Source of the DNA: Sphagnum magellanicum
Lineage: Eukaryota; Streptophyta; Sphagnopsida; Sphagnales; Sphagnaceae
Direction: 5' to 3'
Length of the DNA stretch: 64,000 nt
Assembly: GCA_021904315.1 (NCBI GenBank)
Contig: CM038921.1
Coordinates: 9,206,146-9,270,145, forward strand
In this document: positions 1 through 12,994 of the stretch, in pieces
Layout: each line of letters starts with the position of its first letter
Numbering within the stretch: position 1 is the first letter of the stretch
Notes under the pieces: model-generated
What the model saw: only the letters and a program-made list of their open reading frames with translations
Databases searched by the model: none
What the model was told of the DNA's origin: nothing
Program-made: the position numbers and the translations under genes

Positions 1-1911
1 CAGTCATTGCTTGGGATGCAGTCTTTTCTGTCAGCTCCAAAGCTCCAGCAATTATTGTGGTCTCATCATGTGTTAATTCGCCACCTTTCCCAGCCTGAAA
101 ACTCCCCCATCAAGTCATACAACAGACCAATAGCAAGCTCCTTTGCATTCCCAATGCAGCCTCCATAATGGCTGCAACCCTTTCAAACATTGTGAAACAC
201 TGGGTTATGCATTCAACTAATACTAGGCCAAATATCATGTTCAGGATATTTTGTTGTTGGTCTATGTCCGGGAATATAGAAAGGCTAGTGCCTGAAAAAA
301 TTACCTCATTGCCATGCAAGTTCACAAGTGTTTTCAACTCAGCCCGCCGAAACAGTGGTGCATGGTCCTTGCCAAGAATTGTATCCAGGAGCTGCTCCAT
401 AAGCAAATGAACCTTTCAAAGATGTTGCAAGTGAAAGACATTCTTGGACCAGAGAACTACTGGATGGCCACAACAACAAAAGCTTGCCACTGTGACACAC
501 CCATCTGCTATTAATTGTCAAACAGTGCCCTACTGTATGTTACAGTATGGAAGGAAGTATAGAAACGTAAAACAAGGAAGACCATTGCAACAGACCAAAC
601 TGCAGTTGGAAGTTGACTAGCTAGCTTTCAACATGTCCCCCAAAATAATTATGAGAATAGGGCTGAGCATTGAGCAAGGAGAAGGTGGGTACAGAAAGTA
701 CCTTGCTAATTGGATAAGAAACTGGGAAGAAGACAACAAGCAGTATACGAACTACTGGTGCCATGGCTGCTCCAACAGCCAATCCATGTCGAGAACAAAC
801 TGCTTGTGGGAGAATCTGAAACAGGTATGGAAGGAAAGGGGTTATTTTGTAAAACTGGTTCAAAAGTGTCACTGTGTCATGAGGATCTAAAGCACTACAA
901 GTGTGCACAAGGCTGCATGTTGAAAGTGGCTTTTGTAAGTTTAAATAAATGGCAGTGTCCAGAGCACAAAACAATATGTTATTTACCTCTCCAAACATCA
1001 GGATTAAGGTCACTGAGATGAGAACCGCACCCCATGCTTCAAGCAAAGCATCAAGAAAGATAGGCAGCGCCTGGTGACAGAAGCATATCGAGTAAAAAAC
1101 TGATTGATCTGGACATCCCTTCTGACCACTCACTGAAAAACCGACATTGTTTTATGTTGCGCTTCAGACACCGTTTGAAACAGGAGGATGATGATGAGTT
1201 ATTGAACTGAAGATTTCTTTCTGGCAGGTGGTCACATGCCTATTCTGAAAACTTTCACAAGAGTTATGGCATTGGCATGCCAAATCAGAAGTCAGCAATT
1301 TGCACAAAACATGGTTTTGCAGGCAGATACAGACATTTTGCATTGATCAAGGATTGCTTGAGAAGAAAAAGGAATCACTGAGCAGCATCAGTACCTCCAT
1401 TGCAAGTGCGTTCCCTATCAACAAGGTACACAGCAGCAGATGTTGGTTCTTCACCACTGGTAGAATTTTTTCTGTAGAGAAAAGGAACAAACCCAGCCAC
1501 TTAGCAGAATGCAAACATGAAGGAAATTTTGCCGAGAAATGAGTTCATGGCACTTTTTCTTTACACGGGGCAGCCCCTCGAAGAACCTTAGTGCTATAGA
1601 CGATCGCAGTAGAAAAAAGTGCAACACAAAAGGTTACTTCAAGAACAAGGAGAGAGAGAGATGACGAAGGACATGGGCCGCGTGTTGACAGAGAGAGATA
1701 CACGAAGGAAGTGAGGGCTCCGGGATGAAAGCAAACCTGCATGTTTCTTATCGGCAGGTGTGCCTGATTTGATAAGAACTTCAAGGTCTACAAGCCCCAG
1801 CGACATGAGCCCAAGCGTCAATCCCGACATCAAGCCCGCAAACAACACCAGTCCGATTATCACCACAACATATACGTAGAAAGTTGGCGTTCCCGGCGTC
1901 TCGTGAGCCAT
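1..1911 (-). CDS. DUF21 domain-containing (CNNM/CorC-like) membrane protein, N-terminal half, partial
   Basis: The spliced reading frame has six exons on the minus strand: 1911-1737, 1471-1395, 1070-987, 815-702, 391-305 and 94-1, the last continuing beyond the left edge. All complete introns have GT donors and AG acceptors and the codon phases match (first junction 1+2, the others phase 0). About 210 residues are visible. The N-terminus MAHETPGTP leads into a hydrophobic helix and the DUF21 signature [20 protein letters not shown]. Next come [70 protein letters not shown] and [20 protein letters not shown], which are hallmarks of plant CBSDUF proteins. In this family a four-helix DUF21 membrane domain precedes a cytosolic CBS pair; the CBS part would lie outside the window. 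Members are ancient Mg2+/metal transport-related proteins; substrate and membrane here are unproven. The start chosen is the ATG at 1911; an in-frame ATG at 2004 lies upstream but adds residues the family lacks. Confidence 0.93.
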
Positions 1912-3400
1912 TTGCTTGCTTCTCTTGCCACTCTCGACTGTTGTTGCCTTTCGACTATAACCAGCAGCAGCAGCAAAGCAAAACTCAATGAACAAAGAAA
2001 ACAATTGACAAGCTTCTCAATTCTTGTGTGGAAGAAAACAATGGAAGATGACAGTCTCCCCGTATTGATGCAGAACCTGAAGCGTCAAAGTGATTTGCCA
2101 GTCCTCGGGTGTTGGATCCTGCTCTGGACAGTTCTTCTTGTAAGGCGACGACAAGAGATTAGAATCGAAAGGATGTCAAGAATACGGAGCGAAGCTAAGA
2201 TTGCCTCTTTCTTCTGTCTGAGTGTTTAGAGGACGAACGAGGATGTTTTCGTTCCGGATCCACGAGCAATGTTCATGTTTACGATGATGATGGCGCAGCA
2301 GCAGCGGACTTATTAAGCTTTCATAGCTCCTCGTCCTCAACTTTGTTCACCGACTGCCAAAAACTGCTTCGAAAAACTCCCCGTAATTGAACTACAACCG
2401 AGGAGACATCAATACCGGATCCGATCCGCCGCTGTGAGTCCTGCTGTCACAGAGACATTCAATTCCGCAGTGAAGAAGAGTCAATCGTGAATGCAGTTGG
2501 ATCTCAAATCAAACTTCCTGTCAGCCGCAGACGTTATCGAAACTGGTTCCAAACCGGTCTACAAGAGACTACAACATGCTTCGTGTATGCAAGAAAAATA
2601 CGACATATTGCAGGAAAAAATTGACACGAGCAACTTTGCGACCAAAAGCAAAAAAAAGAGAAAGAATCATCACCTGCGTCGATAGAAGAAGATAAGTCAT
2701 CTTTTTGTTGGAGAAAGGGACCTCCGAATTGGAGAATCAGGAAGAGAGGAGAGAGAGGGAGAGAGGCCCCCCGGCGAGGAGACATGCTTGTGAAGAAGTT
2801 CCTACCAAGGAATGTGCATTTTCTTTACCCGCAGCGGCTACTCCACACATCATGATGCCCAAAACCTCGTAGTCTCGCGCATTTTTCCCTGTGCACAAAA
2901 GCTTGAAAAAACGGAAAAAAAACACACACACTCCTAATAAGCGTGTAGGTAGTCTTTCCCCACAAAAAAAAGAAAAGAAAATAGTAGATACACTACCGCA
3001 ACAATGATGATGATATAATCCCCAAAAAATCAGAAAATGGAGCGGAAGAAGAATACCTACGTAGGTAGATCCTGCGCCCACACCTCCTCTCTCTCTCACG
3101 AGAAAAAAACTGCCTCACGTGTAAAAGTCCGGTGTAGGAAGGAGGCCGTTACAAAACTCTTCACAGAACATAACAAAAACAAAAATATGCTGAGAAAAAC
3201 AGGCAGCATATTTTGTAAGGAAAAGCGAATGATGAACACAGGATGAGTTTCCCTGCTCTCACTTAGAAAGAAAGATACACAAAGACAGAGCTCCGCCGTG
3301 GCTGGGGAAAATAAAAAGCTCTGGATTAATCCAAGGTGATGTATTAGAGTAAATAGGTTGGTGAGTGAACATTTAAAAAGCAAAGGAGGTTGAATCCTCA
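1912..3400 (-). promoter_or_regulatory. Upstream/5' leader region of the DUF21 gene
   Basis: This stretch is GC-richer and CpG-richer than the AT-rich DNA beyond 3.4 kb, as expected for a transcribed leader and promoter zone. It has purine-rich runs (GAGAGGAGAGAGAGGGAGAG near 2745-2765), poly(A/G) tracts and several short ORFs on both strands that match no family I know. A 5' UTR intron is possible but no boundary can be assigned. No clear TATA box was identified. Confidence 0.4.
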
Positions 3401-3590
3401 CACATTGTTCCTTTGTTTCTGAAACTCAAAGAACATTTGTAGCCCTCCACCTAGCACTTTAGATGTCACAAAAATTGTTCAATTTGATAAAGGAATTGGG
3501 GAAAATATGGGATGTTTGGTGTAAGAGGGTTCAATGTTCAACAAGTGGCTCTATCACGAGAAGCTCTGTCTTGAAAATAAGAAATTACAT
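3400..3590 (+). repeat. Diverged direct repeat, left copy (partner at about 17875-18060)
   Basis: The stretch with the pieces CTCAAAGAACATTTGTAG, GTCACAAAAATTGTTCAATT and GAATTGGGGAAAATATGG reappears in the same orientation at about 17.9 kb with roughly one change in five and small indels. The two copies bracket the Helitron-containing block. The family is unknown. Confidence 0.6.
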
Positions 3591-4959
3591 TTAATGTTTT
3601 ACTATGAACTCAAGTTATATTGGATGAAAGTTTATTGGTTTTATGAAAAATCATTAAAATTTATTTTTCACATTTGTACTAAAAAATAAAGTTTTCTAAC
3701 CATCTTAGAATTCATTCTACATGTTTAGAAATTGAAACCATAGTTTCATTATCTTTTCTTTAATCATACAAATGAATATAAAGTTGTAAATAATTATATT
3801 ACTTAAGAAATTTTATATAATTTAGACAATTTTTAGCAATGTGCATGAAGTATTTCGATGTTTTGAAACAAACATCAATATTGAATGGATATAATTTACA
3901 TGGAAAGATTTTTATTTTTTGTCTCATTTTCATTTTGAATTTTGAGAATTTGACATTTTTTATATTTGTTTTTGTCAAATTTTGGGTTTAGGTTTTTTAT
4001 GAAAGGTATATTGTTACGATGTCTGATGGGTGTATGTGTGGAGAACAATCATTCAAAAATGTTGTGTTGGTATTGATATTTATGTTTTTTTTTGCATGTA
4101 TGGTCCATGAAAAAAATGTAAAACTACAAATTCAAGCCACAAGGTGCCAACATTTTTGGAGTAATTAATTAGGTGGAAAATGCAACATCTACATGCATAT
4201 TTTCACAAACGTTACACTTTAAATAAATGGAGACATTAATGGTTTTTTGTTATATATTGGAAGTGTGTTTGGTAATTTGAATGCAATATAAATTGGTTTG
4301 TGAAAATCTAACCAATATGTTTTTTTTACATTAGATTTGCATTCATTTCCAAAGATAATTGCCCATATATGATAATTGGGGTCTAACTTTTGTGATGTTT
4401 TCACTAAATTGTGATTTTAATTGGAATTTATCCATGAAATATAATGGTTCTTGTTTATTTTTCGGTTGGTTATTGTCTTTTAGATTATTAACATTAAAAT
4501 CTCCCATAATGATGATTAAAGAATGTTCAAAAAATTGTTAAATTATAGTTTGAAGATTGTTTAGGAATGTAAAAATTGAACATGAATGAACTTTATACAC
4601 ACATACAATATATATACTTTTCATGTATTAATATAAAAAGTTGTTGCTATATAATTTAAACCATCATTAATTATTGTATTTAAGGAATCTAAGTGCATGT
4701 GTATGTCATACATCATCATTAACCCATGACCATTATGCATTGAAATATATGAATACTTTGATGAATTTTATAAATTTGTGCACATCTATTGATGCATGGT
4801 GTATTTTTGTTTTTATAAAACATAAGATATGAGACATTTGAAGGTTATGATCATGATTGATGGATTCGTAATGTTGGCATAAAGAAGTTGTATTCAAGGG
4901 TTGTATAATTACATGAGAATTATGTAAGTTTTTTAATTAAAAAATTAATAGTGTCCAAG
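3591..4959. other. AT-rich DNA, no gene seen
   Basis: The composition is very AT-rich with little CpG. It lies just downstream of the helicase C-terminus of the minus-strand Helitron, so its 3' terminus (CTRR preceded by a hairpin) should be here, but I could not identify it. Short ORFs are chance or antisense. Confidence 0.5.
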
Positions 4960-7900
4960 TTGTAATTGTTTTCAATCTATTCATTTCTACATGTACTCTT
5001 AGATCCACATAAAAAATTTCATGTTGGAAAGGAACTAACAAGAATTATTTTTCTTTTGTTTGAATGGGGGATAATACTATATATGTTAACCCATGTTTTT
5101 TTAATGTCAATGGGATCAAAACCAATTCATCTAACGATAATCCATGAGAATGATGAATGGTTCTTGTTATTGCAAGTTGAATTGGAAATTGAATCCTTAT
5201 TATGATAAATGATTGGAATTTACCAATTCTTATATCTTTGAAGATAGGTTCAATTGGTGTCCATTTTTATTCAATGTTGTAATCATAATAATGATTATAC
5301 TTTTCTCTTATTAGTGTTCCAATTATAAAATTTTGAACATTATCCATATAATATTTTTTCACAATATGTTGTTAATGTTTTTAAAATGTCATCAACTCCA
5401 TTCACAATACCATCAAATGTTGCATAGTTATTAGCACATTATTTAACCGACACATCTATTTTTTATATTGATTATAGAGTGTAAACCTACAATTTTACTT
5501 GGATCATTTGAGAGTTTATAAGATGGCAGGCATGATTGATGGTTGATGTCCACTGCTTTGAAAATAACAGTGGGACCAAATGTGCTAGTAAACACATTTT
5601 CATTGTGTTTTTGCATAAGTTTAGTTGTATAAAATAAATGCAAAATAGTAAAATTGTTGGGTGGTTATTGATTACAAATTAAATTTATGGATTTAATATC
5701 CTTTTTATTTTATATTGCAGTATGATTTTTTTTCAAAGTTTGTATAAAAACCATATCAAACATAACTTTATTTGGTTCATAACATTGGACATATGTTTGC
5801 CAAAAAATTGGTGATAATGCATTAACATTATCTTTGATATTTTGAAAGATTCAACTATCTTTCACAGGGGGTGCTTGATAAAATTCATTTATCATGATAA
5901 CATCAACACCACCAAAAAAATTGTTTTGAATGTGTTTTATGGATCTTAGCATATTATTTACAACATTAAACATTTTAACACCAACAAGTGATATTTCATC
6001 TATCACAATAAATTGTAAATGTTCATATCGACATGTAAGCCTATTTAATAAGTTTGATGATAAGTTTAATAAACTAGATAAGGATTGTTGGACAAGTATG
6101 TTCAATGCTAAATGTATTGTTAAGCCGTCAATATTGAAAGCATATTTATTTGTTGATGCCATAAGTAAAACCTTGGTTTTTATTAAGTCAGGAAGATATG
6201 TCTTTATTGTATAATCATAATAATCCTTAAATTATGAGTTTCAATGTAAAAGTTTTACCAATTCCAACACCCCTTGTCAAAAATAAACATATCAATGTAT
6301 CAAGGTACAATTGATTTTTATGCACAACAATATCAAATATTAATATTTTTTTTCATTTAATTTTCTAAGTAAACTATGATATTCAAATTATTGCATCATT
6401 ATGAAATATGATATTTTGTGAAATTTTCATTTTCTAAAAATTGTGATTTTTGGTCTAATCCATTACATGATTGAATGACAAAGTCAAATCATAAATCATA
6501 GTGTTCAAAATTAATTGTGTTTATTACAAAAACTGTAGGACGTCGATCATTTACTTCATTATTTACATCGTTAGTCCAAATGTTCGTTGAATACAATGGT
6601 TTCGATTTTGATCTATTAACTCATTTAGCTCTTTTGTATTTGGACATGACATTTAATAATTCAAAATAGATTTAATCTTAGAAATGTCATCATGTTGTTG
6701 ACAATATGCATCATGCTAAATTACATTAGTTCCAAATTAAGAATTTTTTGAATTTTGAAATGGTGAATGTAATAAAACTTGTTTTCTTGACCAATTTTTA
6801 ATATATTTATTATAATTTACAAACCTAATAATTTTGGGTTTGTGATGTTTTGAATTTTCTTAATCTTATAAAAGAACTAAATTCTACTAATGACAACGAT
6901 TCATATTGATTAGGACAATTAATATATTTGTTTATGATCAATCAAAACATTATATTAGTTGAATTTGGTCTAATTCATTTAATGGAACTTGTGATTTTAA
7001 CACAAAAACATGTTTTTTAAAAGGGGAAATATTTATGAATTGAAATGTTTGAAATGAATGATATAATGGTAAAGAAAGCACAAGGTAAGTAACAAGTTGA
7101 GCAACCATTTGTTGGGCATTAAAAAAAACATTACCTAACTTTTGAATTCTTGTATTTGCATATATATTATTTGCAATGTATTTTTTTACAATAGACTATA
7201 GTTATGATGTTATTGATTTATTTATTTTTGTCATATATGATGTGCAATATGTTATACTTGCATATGGGTCCAAGATAAATTGAATATTTGTATTTGCAAA
7301 CCACAAATGAATAACAAATATATTAAATGCATTATTTTTTATGTTTTTAAGAGTTCATTTTAAGAAAATGTACAGCTCTGTTAATTTAATTTTAAAACTT
7401 AATATATATGTATTTTCACCAAACTTTAAATATTTTAAATATTTTAAAAATGATATATCATCATTTTTAATAAATATTTTAAAGATTGAAAAAAAAAATT
7501 GCTTGTGTTTAGAGGTATTATTGTGAAAATGGATAATTTCCATTTATTTGAAAAGGTTCTAAAATTTTTGTTTGAAGCATAGGAGGCAATGGGTAATGAA
7601 ATTTACAAACAACATGATTTTATTTTTTACATGTACATGTATGTTCATGTTATTGTGCATTTCGTCATGGTTTTGATAACAATGATACATCATTAGAAAT
7701 ATACATGTCTATAAATTGTTCAATTTTTTCATTTGTGTGTACTCCATACACAAGCGCATTTTTTATTGATAAAAGTCCATGGTCATGTAAGCTACCATGA
7801 TTTTGGAATTTAATGACAAAATATATATATATATATACCCAAAAAATAATGATCTTTTGTGATAAGTTTGCGAAAACAAAATGTTTTATCATAATATCTT

Positions 7901-10535
7901 GCACATGTGACAGGGTTAATTCGTATTAATTCTACTGTACAAACAAATTGGAGGTCTTTTATTTTATTTGAAAAAATTAATCTTGAAGCATGTAATGTGT
8001 GAAAAACTTTAATGAAAGGATCCCATAATCTTTCAGTAAATGTAAAAATGACAAAGAACGTTGGAAGACCAAATTGTCAAATCACTACAAATAATTTTTT
8101 TCACAACCTTTGAAAATATTCAAATGAATTACACAAAATTTCCAAATAATGATAATTTAAATATGGTTTGAAAATATTACCTAAATTTGGTTTATATTGT
8201 ACTTGATAAACTTTTAAAGTTCTACCACATAGTTTTCCATTTCATATTCACACCCAACTAGAACCTATGATTTTTTAGATGGAAATTTTAACAATTTTTT
8301 TAAATGTTAGAAATATTTGTTGAAAAATCCCCAGATTTATGAAATAATTCCCATTGAGTTATTTGTTGATATGAAAAACCTTCAAAAAATTGTCGAGGTT
8401 GCCCATAGAACAATGTTGGAATATTTAGTTCTTTTGAATGTTTATATTTAAATAAACCTAAAAAATGAAAGTTTTGATTTGGGGCAATGGAATATATAGT
8501 ATTTTCATAATCCATTATTTTTGGAACATCTAAAAACTTATGTATCATTGAATTTGTTGGTGTACAATGTATTTAATTCTCGTCAAAAGTAGAGTTATTA
8601 AATGATGCATTATTATAAGTAGGAATTTGAAAATTTGAATCCATATGCAAAGCAAACAAACTTGCTCATTGATGATGAATGCTAACATTCAAATCTTTAT
8701 ATAATGGTGTTTCAATTAAATCTCGTAAATTGATCATCACCATATTTGACAAACATTTCTTAACATATAAAATGATTTATATTCAAGACGTCATTTAAGA
8801 AATGCATCTATTGTTTCACCATCATGTGGTAAATGTGGTAATATTGATTAAGTTTGATCCACATTTGCAAGGACATCAATAACATTACCATGCATTTGAT
8901 ATTGCTCATACCCCTGGAGTTTATAAATTTGAGCAAAAGCAAAACGTGGTGAAATAAAACATTTTTATAATTGTGTTAATTTTTGGATTAATGGAATAAT
9001 TTTGTTTCTAGAAATTTTATTTGGTACTTGATATAAGGGTGGTTTATTTTCAGTAATATGACATAAACAACTTGTACATATTTATGATGTTGAATTAGGT
9101 TGTATTTGAATTTGAAAATATATAGAAAGTTGTTTTGACAATTGATTTGAAAAACATTTAAGTTTTTTTTAAAAACATAACTAAAACATGGAATTATGGG
9201 AACACCTTGGATTTTTTAATTATAAATTACAATGTATATTGAATTATGTGTATTTTCCTTTATATTAACATCATGTTCTATTTTATTTGATTCAACATCA
9301 TGTTTTGCAAAAAGTTGTTGTGTGGAAATTAGTTCTTTAATTTCTTTTAGAGTGCATTGAACATATGACAATTGAACTTTGTCATTTATGAAATATTCTT
9401 GTGATTTTCTTGTCTATATATTTCATGTGATTCATAATTTGTGATCTTGTTATTTTAATATTTAAAAACATGTTGATGAATTTAAAGATTTTTGTGTAAT
9501 AAGTTAGATTTGGACAAACCGCTAATAATTTAAAAATATTGTTGTCATAAAATGCCCAATCAAAATATTCTTTTTTTCTTTTTTGTGTTACATTAGGTTC
9601 AACAATCAAATGGGAATGTTCCATTTGAATTTTGGAATTTTTAAAAATTTGATAAAGTGAATTGAAATGAAAGGATTAAACAAAATCTCATTGACATGAA
9701 CTTTTGTGTTGTTTTTCAAAAACAATTGTAAGTATTGAATATAATTTCTAATTTATTTTTTAATAATATTTGTATAACAAGAAGTGTTAAACAATGAAAC
9801 AACATACTCCAATGGTGAATCCTAATTATTTTTCAAAATGTCCATTAATACATAATCAAAATTTTCATTTCAATAAAAATGTGTAGTTAATTATGATAAT
9901 TGAATAGGAGGTTGTCGCATCACTAATTCTGAAAGATATGGAAAATCATTTAAATTTATGGTAACTTTGGAATCATTAACTTGAAAAGTATGCAAAAACC
10001 TAAATAAACCATTAACATATTGAATTGGTTCAAAATGTTGAGAACTGTACATTATTTGTAAGGGGATAGATTGAAAATTCATGTCGCATCGAAACATAAT
10101 GTGTTTTGATACTTTATTTCAAATGTAAACTAACCTTTGTAAATATTCAACTATTCAAAATATTGTAGTGAAATTTCCCCACAAACCTCCCATAGTAGTA
10201 GTTAATGCCATTTTTGTCACATATTAATGTTCATTTGTGACCATGCCTTGATGCAAATCAAACAAAAAACTTGGATTTAATTTTCAAACATGACTTTGTT
10301 GGGTTTTTTTTATATTCAATAATAAACATTGATTTAAATGTGCCATGTTATTTTGGCTCAATTCAAGATATGATAAATGATTATCCAATAAATATGATAT
10401 ACAATCAAAAAGATAATTGTTTATTTCATATTTACATGTTGAAACTAGATGAAGGCCACATGAATGCAATACATGTTCAAATGATGAATCAACAAGATTT
10501 AATGAAGGTGTTTCCATTATTATTAACTTCAATTT
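4960..10535 (-). pseudogene. Helitron Rep/Pif1-helicase (RepHel) pseudogene with OTU-like N-terminus
   Basis: The reading moves between frames and crosses stops, but the order of parts is clear. About 10480-10100 is an OTU-like protease region (LFDCISYLLDN, later GGLWGNFTTI). About 10097-8850 is a Helitron N-terminal region (RFAFAQIYKLQGYEQYQMHG). 8548-8300 reads YSIAPNQN and FYGQPRQFFEGFSYQQITQW. The Rep HUH motif is LHDHGLL, with HDH at 7787-7779. The two-tyrosine motif YCTSY lies at 7249-7235, followed by MTK. The Pif1 helicase Walker A GVGIGKTFTL is at about 6276-6250 and Walker B FIVIDEISLVG at about 6010-5985, then FFGGVDVIM and FYQAPPVKDS. The C-terminal helicase motifs HSHGLSLDELV, KKHGLTYIVL and FYVDLRVHVEMN end near 4966. 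In-frame stops lie just after Walker A, and the OTU GNC-type active site reads NNY. The intact family would nick and unwind DNA for rolling-circle transposition; this copy cannot. Confidence 0.88.
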
Positions 10536-10649
10536 AATGGATATTTATATAAACAAAAACATTGTTCCCACATAAACACATTAAAAATAAATAAAATCGA
10601 TGACTAATTGAAGACTATTTACTTTTTTCTCTTGTTTTTTTTGAAAAAT

Positions 10650-11130
10650 TTCTTGCATTGAAAAACTTTTTATATTGGAAATTTACTTAACTAGAAAAAT
10701 TGCTTGAATTAAAAAATTGATAGCATTGAAAAACTTTTAATTAAAAAAATATTAATGTTAAAATTTTGCATATATTGAAAAAAAAATTCATTGAAAAACT
10801 ACTTGCATTGAAAAACTATTTATATTGGAAAATCATTTGCATTCAAAATCTACTTGCATTAAAAAACTATTTTCATTGAAAAAAATTGCTTGCATTACAA
10901 AACTATTTTCATGAAAAAAACTATTACATTGAAAAAACTACTTGCATTGAAAAATTACTTTCATTGAAAAAAAATCCTTGCATTGAAAAACTACTTTCAT
11001 TGAAAAAATTATTTACATTGAAAAATTGTTTGCATTCAAAAAACTAATTTCATAAAAAACTACTTTCATTAAGAAAAATGCTTCCATTGAAAAATTGCTT
11101 TCATTGAAAAATTATTTCACATACAAAATG
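10650..11130 (+). repeat. Degenerate minisatellite, unit about 17-20 bp (TTGCATTGAAAAACTACT-like)
   Basis: More than 15 imperfect copies of a TTGCATTGAAAAACTA(C/T)T motif follow one another, separated by small A-run length changes. The tract lies just upstream, in the transcription sense, of the RepHel pseudogene, between it and the RPA-like fragment. No coding is seen. Confidence 0.75.
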
Positions 11131-11571
11131 TTGCATTTAAAATTATTTTTGGCATTTGATGGAAATTAATGTATAAGAACTTTCGTTTCTTCTATAAAAA
11201 AACTATGAAAATGACTATACAATATGGGTTATTTAAACCAAATTTTGATATAGGGAGTTTCCACATATATAAATTTTCATATACTAAAGGTAATTATAGA
11301 AAGGTCACACAAAAACTATCAACAACCTTAATGTCTAAGAGGATTTTTATTTAAAAATTGATTTTGATTCAACAAAATCAAATTTGCGTTTCACACTCCA
11401 TTGGACATTATCATTAGGAATAATTGTCGAAGGAGCAACCAAAGTTTCGCCCTTCAAACTGGTTTTTGGTTGTGGGATAAATTGTTGGATGTCTTTTTTA
11501 AAGCTAACAAGGGCAAATGTGGTCAATAAATGAAATTTACCATGAATATGAATTGAAATGAAGAATTGAAC

Positions 11572-11844
11572 TTATTTTGGACAAGGCAAATCCAAGAATT
11601 CGGATTCTGTCATATGCATAATTGCTTCAAGCCATTTACTCTCAATAATCAAGAACACAAGTTCATCATTGGTTACAATGTAACCACGAAAAAAACTTAA
11701 TTTTTGAATTGTTGATTTTGAATGACAAATGTTACAATAAACACCGCATGTTGGATAAATGTTGACATTTGTTACATGACAACTTCCACGTGCTTTTTGA
11801 AATGGAGGTGTAGTAGGGCTAGCTATGGACAACACTCTAGTCAC
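11572..11844 (-). pseudogene. RPA-like zinc-ribbon/OB fragment (Helitron-associated)
   Basis: The 90-codon open stretch contains YPTCGVYCNICHSKSTIQ, a zinc-ribbon-like cysteine cluster, then FFRGYIVTNDELVFLIIES. This resembles the RPA70 DBD-C-like fold found in plant Helitron RPA ORFs: a zinc-binding knuckle inserted in an OB fold. It lies on the same strand as the RPA-like OB region at 14933-15669 and is probably its C-terminal part, now separated by about 3 kb of repeats. No start or splice evidence was found. Assignment to RPA is inference from pattern and context. Confidence 0.5.
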
Positions 11845-11859
11845 CTAGGAACAAAAGAT

Positions 11860-12990
11860 AATATGTTCAAATGAAAAGGTAAATGAAGATGAACATAAAC
11901 ATAAAGAAATGTGCAAAAAAGGTAGATCAATCAAAAAATATATAAAACCATGCACACACATACATATAATATGTAAATAAAAAAAATGAAATGCATAATA
12001 AAAGATGTTATGGAAACATAACAAGGCAAAGAATTAAGACCTAAAGAAAAGACAAAGAATAAGATTAAAAAAATAATAACAACAAAAGAAATATATTTGT
12101 AAGAAAAAGGTCATTCAAACATGGAAAAAACCATTATACCCCCTTCTTTCAAACCATATATCTCTTTTATTCGTTATTTTTAAAAAAAGATTTAAAAAGC
12201 TATGGGCTGAAATTTAAAGCTTTACAAATGGTCTTGGACATGCAAAAACATTAGACCTATATATATATATCTTAAGCTTCAAAAAAAAAATTGGTTTTTT
12301 TATGCTTAAACCTTACATTTTCACCTCCTTCACTTCCATAAGCCACATCTTGTCCATTTAAAAACTAATTCTAGTGATTTTTATGACATTAGATGCACCA
12401 AGAGAGGGGCTACAAAATCTTTTAAATGTTCAAAAGCTATTGACCAATGTGGACAAAAATATATAACTTTATTTATAAGGGATTTTCACATATTTGTTTA
12501 TTTCCCATATTGAAATTACAATATGTTATTCTTTGAACAAATACATTCCAAACTTTTTATCCCATATTTTTTACCCAAAAACGAATTCCATTAGATTATA
12601 TAGAGACAATTTTTTCACTCCTAGTATTAACATTGTATTTTATGTTTAGTATATAATAGAACATGGATTTTTGTTCTTTAGAGATATAAAATTAAAAAAA
12701 GTCATATCAATGTAATTTTATTTTCTATAGATCATTTTAGTCAGGAAAATTATGTGACCACCCGATTATCCCCTCCTCAAGGAACAAAAAAACCAAATGG
12801 TTCTTTTTGCTTTTTTTATATTAGATTTGGGTCTCTTCTTTTAAAAGAACCAAATCTCCTTAGGAAGAAGTGAATTGGGTTGGGCATTTGAATCTCCTTA
12901 CTACTTAGGCAAAAAAAAAAGTTTGAACCTAGATTGCAAAAGACCATTTGGTTCTCACTCGATTGATTTTTTATTTCTTTTTTTTCGTTT
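11860..12990. other. AT-rich DNA without gene
   Basis: Poly(A)/poly(T) rich DNA with a short TA run near 12262 and a stretch at 12795-12965 with repeated CCAAATGGTTCT/AGAACCAAATCT-like words in both orientations. No coding recognised. Confidence 0.5.
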
Positions 12991-12994
12991 AGAA

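Noticed and set aside
621-1133. 170-codon open frame on the minus strand as a single protein
   Set aside because: It is two DUF21 exons (1070-987 and 815-702) read through their intron and flanks in one frame.
4966-5205. 79-codon plus-strand ORF
   Set aside because: It is the antisense of the helicase C-terminal motifs of the minus-strand Helitron.
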